This document shows positions 1 to 7,939 of a stretch of 43,684 nt of DNA, piece by piece. How positions within the stretch are numbered: position 1 is the stretch's first letter; each line of letters begins with the position of its first letter. The position numbers and the translations under genes are program-made. The notes below the pieces were generated by a model. It did no database searches. It saw only the letters and a list, made by a program, of their open reading frames with translations, and had not been told where the DNA came from. The stretch is from Acidobacteriota bacterium (GTDB taxonomy: Bacteria; Acidobacteriota; Terriglobia; Bryobacterales; Bryobacteraceae). The stretch is taken from contig VFZX01000019.1 of the NCBI GenBank assembly GCA_016871015.1, positions 1 through 43,684 on the forward strand. Direction: 5' to 3'.

Positions 1-91
1 CGCAATCACCCGCCTACGCAGGTCAATTCCTAAGGCCCTAGCCATTCTCAGTTGGCGGATTCGCGTGGAGCCTCTTTATTATACGTGAAAA

Positions 92-100
92 TGCTATAAG
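92..100 (+). promoter_or_regulatory. Possible extended -10 promoter element
   Basis: The sequence TGCTATAAG reads as a TGn extension followed by TATAAG, five of six matches to a sigma70 -10 box. It lies 15 bases before the small ORF at 116 and upstream of the tRNA. No convincing -35 box is seen at the usual distance. Apart from this, bases 1-115 show no gene I can support. Confidence 0.25.
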
Positions 101-115
101 GCGGAGCGCAAGCGG

Positions 116-265
116 ATGCAGGTAGTGAAGGCCGGAAAGCTGCCCCGGCGGATCGAGTACGTCCAGTGGGCGGCGCAGGTCGTCGCCGCGATGAGCGATC
201 CCCATCCGGTGCTGCTCGGGCGGTTCCGCGAGCTGGAGGCGGAGCTCCAGGGACTGTTAAAATAA
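116..265 (+). CDS. Possible small protein, 49 aa, unknown function
   Basis: An ATG-to-TAA reading frame of 49 codons. The in-frame stop just upstream (TGA at 86-88) leaves this ATG as the only sensible start, and a purine-rich stretch (GGCGGAG, 101-107) precedes it as a possible ribosome-binding site. The product is basic at the N-terminus (KAGKLPRR) and then mostly amphipathic helix, ending in a Leu/Glu-rich segment (FRELEAELQGLL) that could pair as a short coiled coil. No signal peptide or membrane segment is visible. The stop codon is only nine bases before the tRNA-Val gene, so the two may share a transcript from the candidate promoter at 92-100. I do not recognise the family. It may instead be a chance ORF, since GC-rich DNA often yields frames of this length. 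Confidence 0.4.
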   Translation: MQVVKAGKLPRRIEYVQWAAQVVAAMSDPHPVLLGRFRELEAELQGLLK

Positions 266-274
266 GGAGTCGAA

Positions 275-351
275 GGGCGCTTAGCTCAGCCGGTTAGAGC
301 GCGTGCCTTACAAGCACGAGGTCCACAGTTCGATCCTGTGAGCGCCCACCA
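275..351 (+). tRNA. tRNA-Val (anticodon UAC)
   Basis: A complete cloverleaf can be drawn. The acceptor stem GGGCGCT (275-281) pairs with AGCGCCC (341-347). The D arm contains AGCTCAG and GGTTAGAGC. The anticodon stem CGTGC/GCACG (302-306 with 314-318) closes the loop CTTACAA, whose centre TAC (309-311) reads valine GUA and, by wobble, other GUN codons. The T arm carries GTTCGATCC. The discriminator base is A (348) and the CCA end (349-351) is encoded in the DNA. The stop of the leftward gene that follows lies five bases beyond, so there is no room for a separate terminator between them. Confidence 0.96.
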
Positions 352-356
352 CTCCG

Positions 357-3080
357 CTACCGTTTCGCTCTCAGGAACGCAACCAGATCGGAAATCTGGT
401 CCTGATTGTAGGCGTCCAGCAGTCCCTCCGGCATCATCGATACGCCGGACTTGCGGCGCGCCTTCACATCCGCCACAGCCACCGCGAAGGGCTCCTCGAT
501 TTCAGCGGTCTTGATCCACACCTTGCCCGCGCTCTCACGGATGATCAGGCCGTTGTGTACTTCACCGTTCCTGGTCTCGAGGATCGTGCTCTCGTACTGG
601 TCCGAGACCGACTTCGAGGGCCACAGGATTGCTTCGAGCGTATCCCGGCGCGAGAACCGCGCTCCAACGGTGGACAGGTCCGGGCCGAAATCCTTGCCAA
701 CGCCCCCGAGCCGGTGGCAGCCCGCGCAGTCCTTCTCAAACAGCGTGCGCCCCTTTGCCGGCGAGGCTTTCAGAATCATGGGGTCGAAGAGCTGGTAGGC
801 GAGGATTTCCTCAGGCCGGACCGCGGCCACCGCGCGTTTGCCCTGGCGATCCGCGCGCGCCGAAGCCTGCTTGCGATACGGGGTGGCAACAGCGGGATCC
901 GCCACCTCCTCGAACATTAAGTCAATGTAGGCCGTGAACCACTGGCCTCCGCGCCATTGCGCCGCGCGCGGGAACCAGGCGAGAAACCGCGACTTTTCCT
1001 CCGGGCTCCATCCCTCACGGATCGCCCGCAGGCAATAGGCGTAGTGAATCTGAAGCTGCTGGTTGGAATCGCCCGGAGGCATCGCGTCGAGCAGCTTGCG
1101 GATCGACTCCGGCTGGCCGCAATAGGCGAGGACCCGCGCCAGCTCGCGGCTCAGGCTCTCGTCCGCGTGGGGAAACTGACCGGTCAGAATGTCGGAGAAC
1201 TGCTTGCGCAGCGTGGGACGCACGCCGGTCCGGGACGCCGCCGCAGCCACCTGAAACACGCGGAGAAACCGCACGCGGTCACGAACCGGCAAGTCAGCGC
1301 GGCGCAGCCAGGCGAGGAGTTGTTCGAATACCGGCTCCAGATTCTCATCGGAATCCGCTGTCCGGATCCAAGCAAGCAAACCCTCAGGCGCCGCTTCCGG
1401 ACTCTCCTCGCGGATCACGCGGTCCGTCCACGCGGCACGGGCAGTCCGTTCGAGCGCCAGCCGGCCCGCGTATCGCACGAACCGGTCCGGACTCTTGAGA
1501 AGAGCGTAGATGCTGTCGATTGGTGCGAACGGCTCTTCCTCCGCGGACAATCCCATCCGGACCACGGCCTCGGCAGCGCGGCGCTGCACCAGTGGATCCG
1601 GATCCTGGAGCGCCTCAGCGGCGATGGCTTTCGCCCGCGGGCTCCCGTGCAGTCCCACCACGTACACGGCGGCGGCACGCACGCGCGGATCCTTGTCCGC
1701 AGCCAATGGACGCAGCAGATTGGCGGTTGGCTTGGGTCCGAGCCTTTGCAGCAGCAACAGCGCCTGGATGCGGTCCATCGTATCGGCGGATGTGTCCCGG
1801 GCAAGCTGCTCCAGCTCGATCGCCCATTGTCCGAACATGGATTCCTTGGCTTGAAGCAGCGCGGCGTGGCCCCAGCTCGAGAGCGGCTGCGGCTGCCGGA
1901 CCACGGCCAGGATCCCCCGCGGCTCCTGATGACTGAAGAACCGCTGCCAGAAGGGCGGAGTGTAGCGGATCCGGTAGAGTCCGCCCTCTGTCTCGCGCCC
2001 GCCGGTGGAGAAGTAGACGAAGCCGTCCGGGCCCACTTCCAGATCCGTGACATTGAGGGGCTCGCCCTGAACGAACCCGTCAACGCGAGGTCCGGCAGAG
2101 TAGGTGGCTCCGTTGCGGGCAAGGCGCGAAACCAGAATCCGCCCGCGCGACCAGTCCGCTTCGAGCAGCGCGTCGCGGTAGCTCGCGGGATACACGTGGT
2201 GCTGGTAGAACTCCACTCCCACCGGTGATCCGCGTCCAACGTTGCGCATCGGCGGAAGAGAATCGATGAAGTAGGCAGGCCACTGCCCCGAGCCAGTGCG
2301 CCATCCGTAGTCGGCGCCCGGGACTCCATGCACGCTGCGGATCTCCCGGTACCAGGGCAGGTTGATGTCGCCCTCGGTGTCGCTGTCGAAGGTGAAGGCT
2401 TCGCCCTCCAGGTTGTAGGCGTGGTTGTAGGCGTTGCGCAGTCCGCCGAACAGGATGGTGAAGCGGCGCCGGTCCTCGTGGAAACGTGCCAGGACGCCGC
2501 CCGGCGCTGTGAGTCCGGTGGTGCTGCCGCGTCCGTCGAGGTAGGGATCGAGCAATTGCCCTTCGCTATAACCGCGGTACGGGGAAGTGGGATCAACGAG
2601 AGGCGCCGGGATCGCGGTGTTGTTGCCCAGGAGCACGGTGGGGAATCCGTCGGGGCCGCGGCGGATATCGTGCGGGCCATGCTCTCCCATGCGCCGCTCG
2701 AATCGTGCGAGCTGCTCGAATGCACCGTCCTCGTCGACTTTGTAGAGTCCGGGCTCGGAGTCCACGTTGTTGCCCACGGCGTACATCGTGCGTCCGTCGA
2801 ACCAGATCCCCTGAAGCGTCTTGACGTGGGTGGTCAACACCTGTTCGCGATCGTAGACGCCGTCACCGTTGCTGTCGATCAGCAGGACCGGATGCTTGTG
2901 CTCACGCGCGGCCACCGGACGGCCCTGGCTGTCGAAAGTGAACGCGACGATCGATCCGGAAAGCTCCGGCGCGAGCGCGGACTCCACCGTGAACCCGGGC
3001 GGAGCGCTGAAGCGTGACCCAGGCCGTGAGCCGCAGGCCGCGAAAAGGACTGCCGCCGCGCAGACGGTTCCGTGCCGCAT
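357..3080 (-). CDS. Lipoprotein: sugar-dehydrogenase-like propeller, HEAT-like repeats and PVC-type cytochrome c domain
   Basis: A 907-residue exported heme protein. The leader ends in LFAAC, a lipobox, so it is probably a lipoprotein. Residues about 25-380 resemble the beta-propeller of PQQ-type sugar dehydrogenases (membrane-bound dehydrogenase domain). Residues about 400-700 form helical HEAT-like repeats rich in Ala, Arg and Leu. The C-terminal 135 residues are a PVC-type heme domain: CAGCH at 785-789 binds heme covalently and SMMPEG near the end probably supplies the distal methionine. This architecture is typical of Planctomycetes, Verrucomicrobia and Solibacter and is usually assigned to oxidation of sugars or other alcohols at the cell surface; the substrate cannot be read from sequence. 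Its ATG lies one base after the stop of the amidohydrolase gene, so the two are probably co-transcribed. Confidence 0.88.
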   Translation of the reverse strand: MRHGTVCAAAVLFAACGSRPGSRFSAPPGFTVESALAPELSGSIVAFTFDSQGRPVAAREHKHPVLLIDSNGDGVYDREQVLTTHVKTLQGIWFDGRTMYAVGNNVDSEPGLYKVDEDGAFEQLARFERRMGEHGPHDIRRGPDGFPTVLLGNNTAIPAPLVDPTSPYRGYSEGQLLDPYLDGRGSTTGLTAPGGVLARFHEDRRRFTILFGGLRNAYNHAYNLEGEAFTFDSDTEGDINLPWYREIRSVHGVPGADYGWRTGSGQWPAYFIDSLPPMRNVGRGSPVGVEFYQHHVYPASYRDALLEADWSRGRILVSRLARNGATYSAGPRVDGFVQGEPLNVTDLEVGPDGFVYFSTGGRETEGGLYRIRYTPPFWQRFFSHQEPRGILAVVRQPQPLSSWGHAALLQAKESMFGQWAIELEQLARDTSADTMDRIQALLLLQRLGPKPTANLLRPLAADKDPRVRAAAVYVVGLHGSPRAKAIAAEALQDPDPLVQRRAAEAVVRMGLSAEEEPFAPIDSIYALLKSPDRFVRYAGRLALERTARAAWTDRVIREESPEAAPEGLLAWIRTADSDENLEPVFEQLLAWLRRADLPVRDRVRFLRVFQVAAAASRTGVRPTLRKQFSDILTGQFPHADESLSRELARVLAYCGQPESIRKLLDAMPPGDSNQQLQIHYAYCLRAIREGWSPEEKSRFLAWFPRAAQWRGGQWFTAYIDLMFEEVADPAVATPYRKQASARADRQGKRAVAAVRPEEILAYQLFDPMILKASPAKGRTLFEKDCAGCHRLGGVGKDFGPDLSTVGARFSRRDTLEAILWPSKSVSDQYESTILETRNGEVHNGLIIRESAGKVWIKTAEIEEPFAVAVADVKARRKSGVSMMPEGLLDAYNQDQISDLVAFLRAKR

Positions 3081-3081
3081 C

Positions 3082-3969
3082 TTAAGCCGGCAGCTTCATG
3101 ATCTTGCGCGCGTTGTCCTGGAAAATCTTGCGCTGGATATCCGGCGCGGCCAGCTTGCGGATGGTGGCGATCTGCTGCGAGCCGCTGCACTTCTCCGTCA
3201 TTCCGATCTTGTCGTTGCAGTCGGATCCGTAGATCAGCTTGTCCTGATGGCGGACGATAAATCCGCGCGCGTGATCCTCGTCGCGGCGCATTGCGTTGAG
3301 CCCGGACCCGGCGGACAGATCAGCGAACATGTTCGGATAGTCAGCGAGGAAGCGGTCCGTCCATCCGCCCAGATTCACTTTCCACCGTGGGTAGAGCACT
3401 TCCTGAATGTGGCCCCCGTCGATATTGGCCCAAAAAGTTTGCGCGTGGCCGATAAAGTTGACGGTTGGATACTTCTTGAGGACCTTCCAGAACTGGTCGT
3501 AGTTCACGTTGTAGCGCTCGTACTGGAAGTGAAGAAGGATCGGCACGCGGTAGTCGCGCGCGACCTCGCAGATCAAATCCATCGGTGACGAGCCTGACGC
3601 ATCAACGAAGAACTTCTGCTCGCCGATGCCGATCGCGCCCTGCTTCAAGTACCTCTCGAGCACTTCGCGCGCATTCGGCAGGTACGGCACTTCATTCGCG
3701 AAGTAGGAGTACTTTTCCGGGAACTGCTTCACGACATTCAAACACGAGTCGTTGCCGAACGCCTGAGCCTCGAGTCCATACATCCGCCCGGCGGGGAGCA
3801 GGACCGTATGGGCGATCCCCATCACGTCCTGATGATGGAGCATCTCGGCATCGGTGCGGAATGAGTAGTTCGTATGCTGATGGATATCGATGATCGGAAT
3901 CGGAGGCTGGGCGGGCGCCATGGCGGCCGCGGCCGTCCCGAGGAAGGCGCGGCGTGTGATGTCTCGCAT
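3082..3969 (-). CDS. Tat-exported amidohydrolase (amidohydrolase_2 / TIM-barrel metal-dependent hydrolase)
   Basis: A 295-residue protein. It begins with a Tat-like leader (RDITRRAFLG followed by an Ala-rich stretch) and then the metal-binding DIHQH at residues 28-32, whose two histidines start the barrel. Later metal or catalytic residues are visible in FIGHAQTFW and YGSDCND. The family (PF04909) hydrolyses or decarboxylates diverse small molecules; the substrate here is unknown. I start at the ATG at 3969 because it opens the Tat motif; an ATG at 3981 would add four residues. The open frame continues far upstream, but that part is antisense to the DUF3604 gene and is not coding. The gene is transcribed away from DUF3604 across a 15-base gap and is followed after one base by the heme lipoprotein. 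Confidence 0.85.
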   Translation of the reverse strand: MRDITRRAFLGTAAAAMAPAQPPIPIIDIHQHTNYSFRTDAEMLHHQDVMGIAHTVLLPAGRMYGLEAQAFGNDSCLNVVKQFPEKYSYFANEVPYLPNAREVLERYLKQGAIGIGEQKFFVDASGSSPMDLICEVARDYRVPILLHFQYERYNVNYDQFWKVLKKYPTVNFIGHAQTFWANIDGGHIQEVLYPRWKVNLGGWTDRFLADYPNMFADLSAGSGLNAMRRDEDHARGFIVRHQDKLIYGSDCNDKIGMTEKCSGSQQIATIRKLAAPDIQRKIFQDNARKIMKLPA

Positions 3970-3975
3970 AAGGGG
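3970..3975 (+). promoter_or_regulatory. Ribosome-binding site of the DUF3604 gene
   Basis: AAGGGG lies nine bases before the ATG at 3985 and decides that start over the next in-frame ATG at 3994 and over the longer upstream frame from 3874. A TACAAT hexamer (3981-3986) overlaps the start codon, which is too close to serve as a promoter for this gene. Confidence 0.5.
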
Positions 3976-3984
3976 CATCATACA

Positions 3985-6309
3985 ATGAACCCGATGCGAG
4001 TTCTTTCCTGCCTGCTCCTGACGTTGGCCGCCTGGAGCCAGACCGCGGCGCCGCGCTACCAGCCGGGAGCCTACTTTCCGCCCGGATTTCCGCTGCACGG
4101 CACGATCCGGCTGCTGTCGGCTCCGGTGGCCGAGATGGGACAACGGACACGGGTCCGCATCGAGTACACGATCGGAGATCTCGCGGTCGAGCCCGGCATG
4201 GAGATCGAGATCTGGAAGCACTTCACCAGCGACGCCGAGGAGGTGCAGGTAACGGATCCCAACGCTCCGGCTCACTTCTCGGCGCAGGTGATGGCCGCTG
4301 GGGTGAAGACGGCGCCGGTCAGCTACTCCAACTGGCTCCAGCGGAACTCCCCGGCGGTGTTTCCATACCGCAAGGCCGCTGGTCTTCGCGTGGACTCCGG
4401 ACGGCTCGCGGCGGGCGTCAAAGTTGTGTTCGACATCGGCGGAGCCCAGGGCGTCCGCATGCAGTACTACGAGGAGAACCTGTTCAATTTGCGCATCGCG
4501 ATTACGAAGAACGGCTTGCCCGTGGGCTACGCGGGAGATGCGATCCTGCGGATCACCGGAGGCCCGCTCGCCAAGCTTCGCGTTCAGGCGCCGTCGGTGG
4601 TCAAGCGTGGCGAGCCGTTTACCGTGGAAGCCGTCCCGATGGACGAATGGGTGTCGCTTGCAAAGAATCCCACGGGTCTGGACATCCGTATCGAGGCCCC
4701 GGGGCTCGAAGGCGGAACGTTTCGCTATGAGCCCGCGCTGCAGCATTACGTGGCGCGTGCTGTGAAGGCCTCGCAGGAAGGCGTGCTGCGGATCGAGGCC
4801 AGGACCGCGGATGGACGGTATCGCGGGACGAGCAATCCGGTGTGGGTGGAAGCGGATCCGCTGCGCCGCGCCTGGTACGGTGAGCTGCACCAGCACACCT
4901 ATCTCGCCGACGGACGTGGCGTTTTCGAGGAGCTTTACCAATACGGACGCCGCGTGGGCCTGCTCGACTTCGGATCCGTGACGCCGCACCACATGCCGCT
5001 GAGTGTCAGTGGTCCGCAGTTGCTGATGAAGCAGCAGTATCCGCGCGAGAATTGGCCGGAGCTCCAGCGGGTCACCAAGCTGTACAACGGCTGGGAAGGA
5101 TTCGTCTCGCTGCTGGGATACGAGTACAGCGTCGGTACCCAGGCGGGTGGCCACCACAACGTGTTCTACAACGCGGACCAGGCGCGCAGCGCGATGCAGT
5201 TGGATCCGGCGAATCCGATGGCGCCGATCGGGAAGATGCTCGAAACGGTGAAGCTGGCCAAGGTTCCGACGCTGGTGATTCCGCACATTGGCGGAGCGCC
5301 ACCGGACTGGTCGCACCCCACCGACCAGCGGATCGAACGGCTGTTCGAGATCGCTTCGGTGCACGGCGTTTTTGAAGAATCCTGGCAGAAGCACCTGGAG
5401 CAGGGGATCCGGCTCGGCGCGATCGCGGCGGGCGACACGCATACCACCTCCATGGGCATCGCCTATCCGGGTTTGATCTACGTGAACTCGAATGGGCTGG
5501 CCGGAGTCTGGTCATATGGGAAGAACCGGCGCGATATTTGGGATGGACTCTACGAGCGCCGGACCTTCGCGGCCACCGGGAATCAGCGGATGCTGATGAG
5601 CTTCTCGGTCAACGGCGAGCCGATGGGAGGCGAGATTCCCGGCGCGATGTTCCGCGACGCGCGTGTTGAAGCCAGGATCTCCGGCACGTCGCCCCTGGTG
5701 CGTGTGGAGCTGGTGAAGAACAACCGCGTGGTCCACTCGATTCATCCGGCGCGTGCAACGGCGGGATCGGTGGCGCGGATCGTATGGGGGGACAATCTCT
5801 ATCAGCGGCGGGCGGCGATCGGATTGCGGCAAGGCTCAATGCGCGCCACCCAGGGCCGGCTGCGGCTGCTGCGGACCGTGAACCTCGACCAGGGGTTCGA
5901 GATGGTTGAGGCGGCGGGTGGCGGCATCACGTGGCGGACGGCGGCAGTGTCTGGGGACCGGGACGGCGTTCTCGTCGACCTCTCAGAGGCGGCGGGAGAG
6001 ATCGAGTTCAAGCTCGACGACGCCGACACGATGGGCGTGATGGAGACGCGGATCCCGGTAGAGGCGCTGAAGCGCGATGGCGCGTTCGCGTGGTCGAAGC
6101 AGGGCAAGGCGGCGCACCCATACATGGCAAAAATGGGCGTCGCACCCCGGTTCTTCGTTGAGAGCGAAATGGTGGTGGACGCGGGTCCGATGGACACGGC
6201 GTTTTCGTATCAGCACCGGGAACCGTTGCGGTCCGGAGACTACTTCTACCTCCGCGTGGAACAGTTGGACACGAACAAGGCGTGGTCCAGCCCGGTGTGG
6301 ATCAACTAG
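3985..6309 (+). CDS. Secreted DUF3604 metalloprotein (PHP-like)
   Basis: A 774-residue protein with a Sec-type signal peptide (MRVLSCLLLTLAAWSQT). The N-terminal half, to about residue 290, looks like beta-sandwich material. From about 295 comes a DUF3604 domain: WYGELHQHT with histidines at 302 and 304, VTPHHMP, LLGYEYS, VIPHIGG and AGDTHT near 482-487 are metal-site signatures related to the PHP phosphoesterase superfamily. Family members are annotated only as probable metal-dependent hydrolases; no substrate is established. The gene is divergent from the amidohydrolase. Its last eight bases overlap the 3' end of the response-regulator gene on the other strand, a tail-to-tail arrangement with no obvious terminator. 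Confidence 0.83.
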   Translation: MNPMRVLSCLLLTLAAWSQTAAPRYQPGAYFPPGFPLHGTIRLLSAPVAEMGQRTRVRIEYTIGDLAVEPGMEIEIWKHFTSDAEEVQVTDPNAPAHFSAQVMAAGVKTAPVSYSNWLQRNSPAVFPYRKAAGLRVDSGRLAAGVKVVFDIGGAQGVRMQYYEENLFNLRIAITKNGLPVGYAGDAILRITGGPLAKLRVQAPSVVKRGEPFTVEAVPMDEWVSLAKNPTGLDIRIEAPGLEGGTFRYEPALQHYVARAVKASQEGVLRIEARTADGRYRGTSNPVWVEADPLRRAWYGELHQHTYLADGRGVFEELYQYGRRVGLLDFGSVTPHHMPLSVSGPQLLMKQQYPRENWPELQRVTKLYNGWEGFVSLLGYEYSVGTQAGGHHNVFYNADQARSAMQLDPANPMAPIGKMLETVKLAKVPTLVIPHIGGAPPDWSHPTDQRIERLFEIASVHGVFEESWQKHLEQGIRLGAIAAGDTHTTSMGIAYPGLIYVNSNGLAGVWSYGKNRRDIWDGLYERRTFAATGNQRMLMSFSVNGEPMGGEIPGAMFRDARVEARISGTSPLVRVELVKNNRVVHSIHPARATAGSVARIVWGDNLYQRRAAIGLRQGSMRATQGRLRLLRTVNLDQGFEMVEAAGGGITWRTAAVSGDRDGVLVDLSEAAGEIEFKLDDADTMGVMETRIPVEALKRDGAFAWSKQGKAAHPYMAKMGVAPRFFVESEMVVDAGPMDTAFSYQHREPLRSGDYFYLRVEQLDTNKAWSSPVWIN

Positions 6310-7003
6310 GGTTGGCCAGGAACTTGTAGCCGACCCCGCGCACGGTCAGCAGATGCCTGGGCTGCGCCGGCTCGTCCTCCACGTGCTTGCGCAGACGCGC
6401 GATGAAGTTGTCGATCGCGCGGGTGTCGGTGTCCTCGTGGACCTCCCAGACGTCGTCGAGGATCATCTTCCGTGAGATCACGGTCCCCTGCCGCTGGATC
6501 AGGTAGCGCAGAAGATTTGCCTCCATGAGCGTCAGCCGCAGGATCCGGCCGTTCGCGGTGATCTCCAGGTTGTCGTAGTCAAACCGCTTGTTCCCGAACT
6601 CGAAAACGCCCGCCTTGGAGACCGGCTGCTGCCAGGGTCCGCGGCGGAGCAGGCTGCGGACGCGGGCCAGCAGGATCGCCAGCACGAACGGCTTGGCGAG
6701 GTAGTCGTCCGCACCCGCCTCGAATCCCTGGAGCACGTCCTCGGGACGGCTGCGCGCGGTCAACATCAGGATCGGCTGGAACCAGTTGTTTTGGCGTAGT
6801 TGAGACGCTACCGCGAAGCCGTCGATGCCTGGCAGCATGACGTCGAGCACGAGCAGGTCGAACGGCGGGCTGGCGGCCTGAATCGCCTGGACGCCCGCTT
6901 CGCCGGTCTCCGCCACCTCCGCCTGGTGCCCCTCGAGCTCGAGATTGAACCGCACTCCTTCGGCGATGTGGGCTTCGTCCTCGATGATCAGGATCCGGCT
7001 CAT
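6302..7003 (-). CDS. OmpR/PhoB-family response regulator
   Basis: A 233-residue two-domain regulator. The receiver domain (1-120) has the acidic pocket E8/D9, phospho-acceptor D54 in LLVLDVMLPG, T82 and K104 in the conserved order. The C-terminal winged-helix domain (about 128-230) ends with the family signature around LLTVRGVGYKF. It should bind tandem direct repeats as a phosphorylated dimer, as OmpR/PhoB proteins do. Its ATG overlaps the kinase stop by four bases (ATGA), so the two are translationally coupled, and the pair follows a fatty-acid desaturase gene. The promoter of that desaturase contains two TTGCAAT half-sites with an 11-base period, a plausible target (inference). Confidence 0.95.
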   Translation of the reverse strand: MSRILIIEDEAHIAEGVRFNLELEGHQAEVAETGEAGVQAIQAASPPFDLLVLDVMLPGIDGFAVASQLRQNNWFQPILMLTARSRPEDVLQGFEAGADDYLAKPFVLAILLARVRSLLRRGPWQQPVSKAGVFEFGNKRFDYDNLEITANGRILRLTLMEANLLRYLIQRQGTVISRKMILDDVWEVHEDTDTRAIDNFIARLRKHVEDEPAQPRHLLTVRGVGYKFLANPS

Positions 7004-7908
7004 GACGCCTCCGGAGCGGCGGGGAGCTGCAGGGTGAACGTGCTGCCCTGCCCGTGTCCGCCGCTTTCGGCGAACACCCGGCCGCCGTGGCGTTTGGCTA
7101 CCGAGTTCACGATGTAAAGCCCCAGGCCCATTCCTTTCACGCGTCCGGCGACGGCCCCCGGGATCCGGTAGAAGCGGCGGAAGATGCGTCTGAGCTCGAC
7201 CGGCTCGATGCCGATACCGTGGTCGGCGACGCGGACCTGAAGTGTGCGATCCTCCCCGTGCACAAGCTCCACCAGGACATCCACAGTCCCGGCGGAGTAC
7301 TTCACCGCGTTGTCGACGAGATTGGTAATCGCGGTCCGCAATTCGTGAACATCGCCCATGACGATTGCGGATCCTTCAACTGCCTGCCGGTACTTCAGGC
7401 TTTCAGGAGAAAGGCGATGGCGGGTGCGTGCAAGGTCGAGACACTCGCGGACGGTTTCCGCCAGATCCACCGCTGAGCCACGGATCCGGCGGTTGGAGCT
7501 GCCGCTCTGCCCGGCGCGCAACACCTGGTCGATGGTGTGCAGCAGCCGGTCGCAGTCCTCGATCATCACCTGGCGGAATTCGCGCTGTCTGGATTCTTCG
7601 AGCTCCCGCGCCTGCATTGTCTCGAGGTAGAGGCGGATCGACGCCACGGGCGTCTTCAATTCGTGGGTCACGGCGTTGATGAACGCGTTGTGCTGTTCGT
7701 TGCGCCGGACTTCACGCACGAGGAAGATCGTGTTCAAGACGGCTCCGGTGATGATCAGGCCAAAGAACAGGACGCCGAGAATCAGCAGAAGTCCCGTGCG
7801 CCAATTGAGCAGAATCCAGCCGACATTGAGCGCGATCGCAGCCGCAACAACAACCGCACCGAGGGCGATGAACCACGCGCTCGATTTGGAGTGGCCGGAC
7901 CAGACCAT
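7000..7908 (-). CDS. Membrane histidine kinase without an external sensor domain
   Basis: A 302-residue kinase. Two hydrophobic helices at about residues 11-34 and 40-64 are joined by only about five residues (NWRTG), so there is essentially no periplasmic domain. The HisKA domain follows directly, with phosphorylated H82 in NAVTHELKTP; no HAMP, PAS or GAF domain is seen. The C-terminal ATPase has the N box (NLVDNAVKY), G1 (DHGIGI) and G2 (GMGLGLYIV). The design suggests sensing within the membrane or at its surface, like intramembrane-sensing kinases. The gene starts 31 bases after the desaturase stop and overlaps the regulator by four bases, pointing to a desaturase-kinase-regulator transcript. 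No clear ribosome-binding site precedes the ATG. Confidence 0.94.
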   Translation of the reverse strand: MVWSGHSKSSAWFIALGAVVVAAAIALNVGWILLNWRTGLLLILGVLFFGLIITGAVLNTIFLVREVRRNEQHNAFINAVTHELKTPVASIRLYLETMQARELEESRQREFRQVMIEDCDRLLHTIDQVLRAGQSGSSNRRIRGSAVDLAETVRECLDLARTRHRLSPESLKYRQAVEGSAIVMGDVHELRTAITNLVDNAVKYSAGTVDVLVELVHGEDRTLQVRVADHGIGIEPVELRRIFRRFYRIPGAVAGRVKGMGLGLYIVNSVAKRHGGRVFAESGGHGQGSTFTLQLPAAPEAS

Positions 7909-7939
7909 ACAACTAACAGTATGGCCCCAGGATCAGCCG

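Noticed and set aside
2-88. A short open stretch at the left edge that could be the end of an upstream gene
   Set aside because: Only 28 codons are in view with no recognisable motif.
957-2228. A 423-codon rightward open frame opposite the heme lipoprotein gene
   Set aside because: It is antisense to a clearly recognisable protein, has no family motif and arises from the GC-rich third codon positions; the same applies to the long frames at 35836-37425 and 39561-41246.
1415-2725. A 436-codon leftward frame in another phase inside the heme lipoprotein gene
   Set aside because: It is a shadow of the real frame with Ser/Thr/Ala-rich low-complexity content and no frameshift is needed to explain the main protein.
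3970-5442. The upstream part of the 786-codon leftward frame that ends in the amidohydrolase
   Set aside because: The first 490 or so codons are antisense to the DUF3604 gene and Arg/His-rich, and the Tat leader gives a proper start at 3969.
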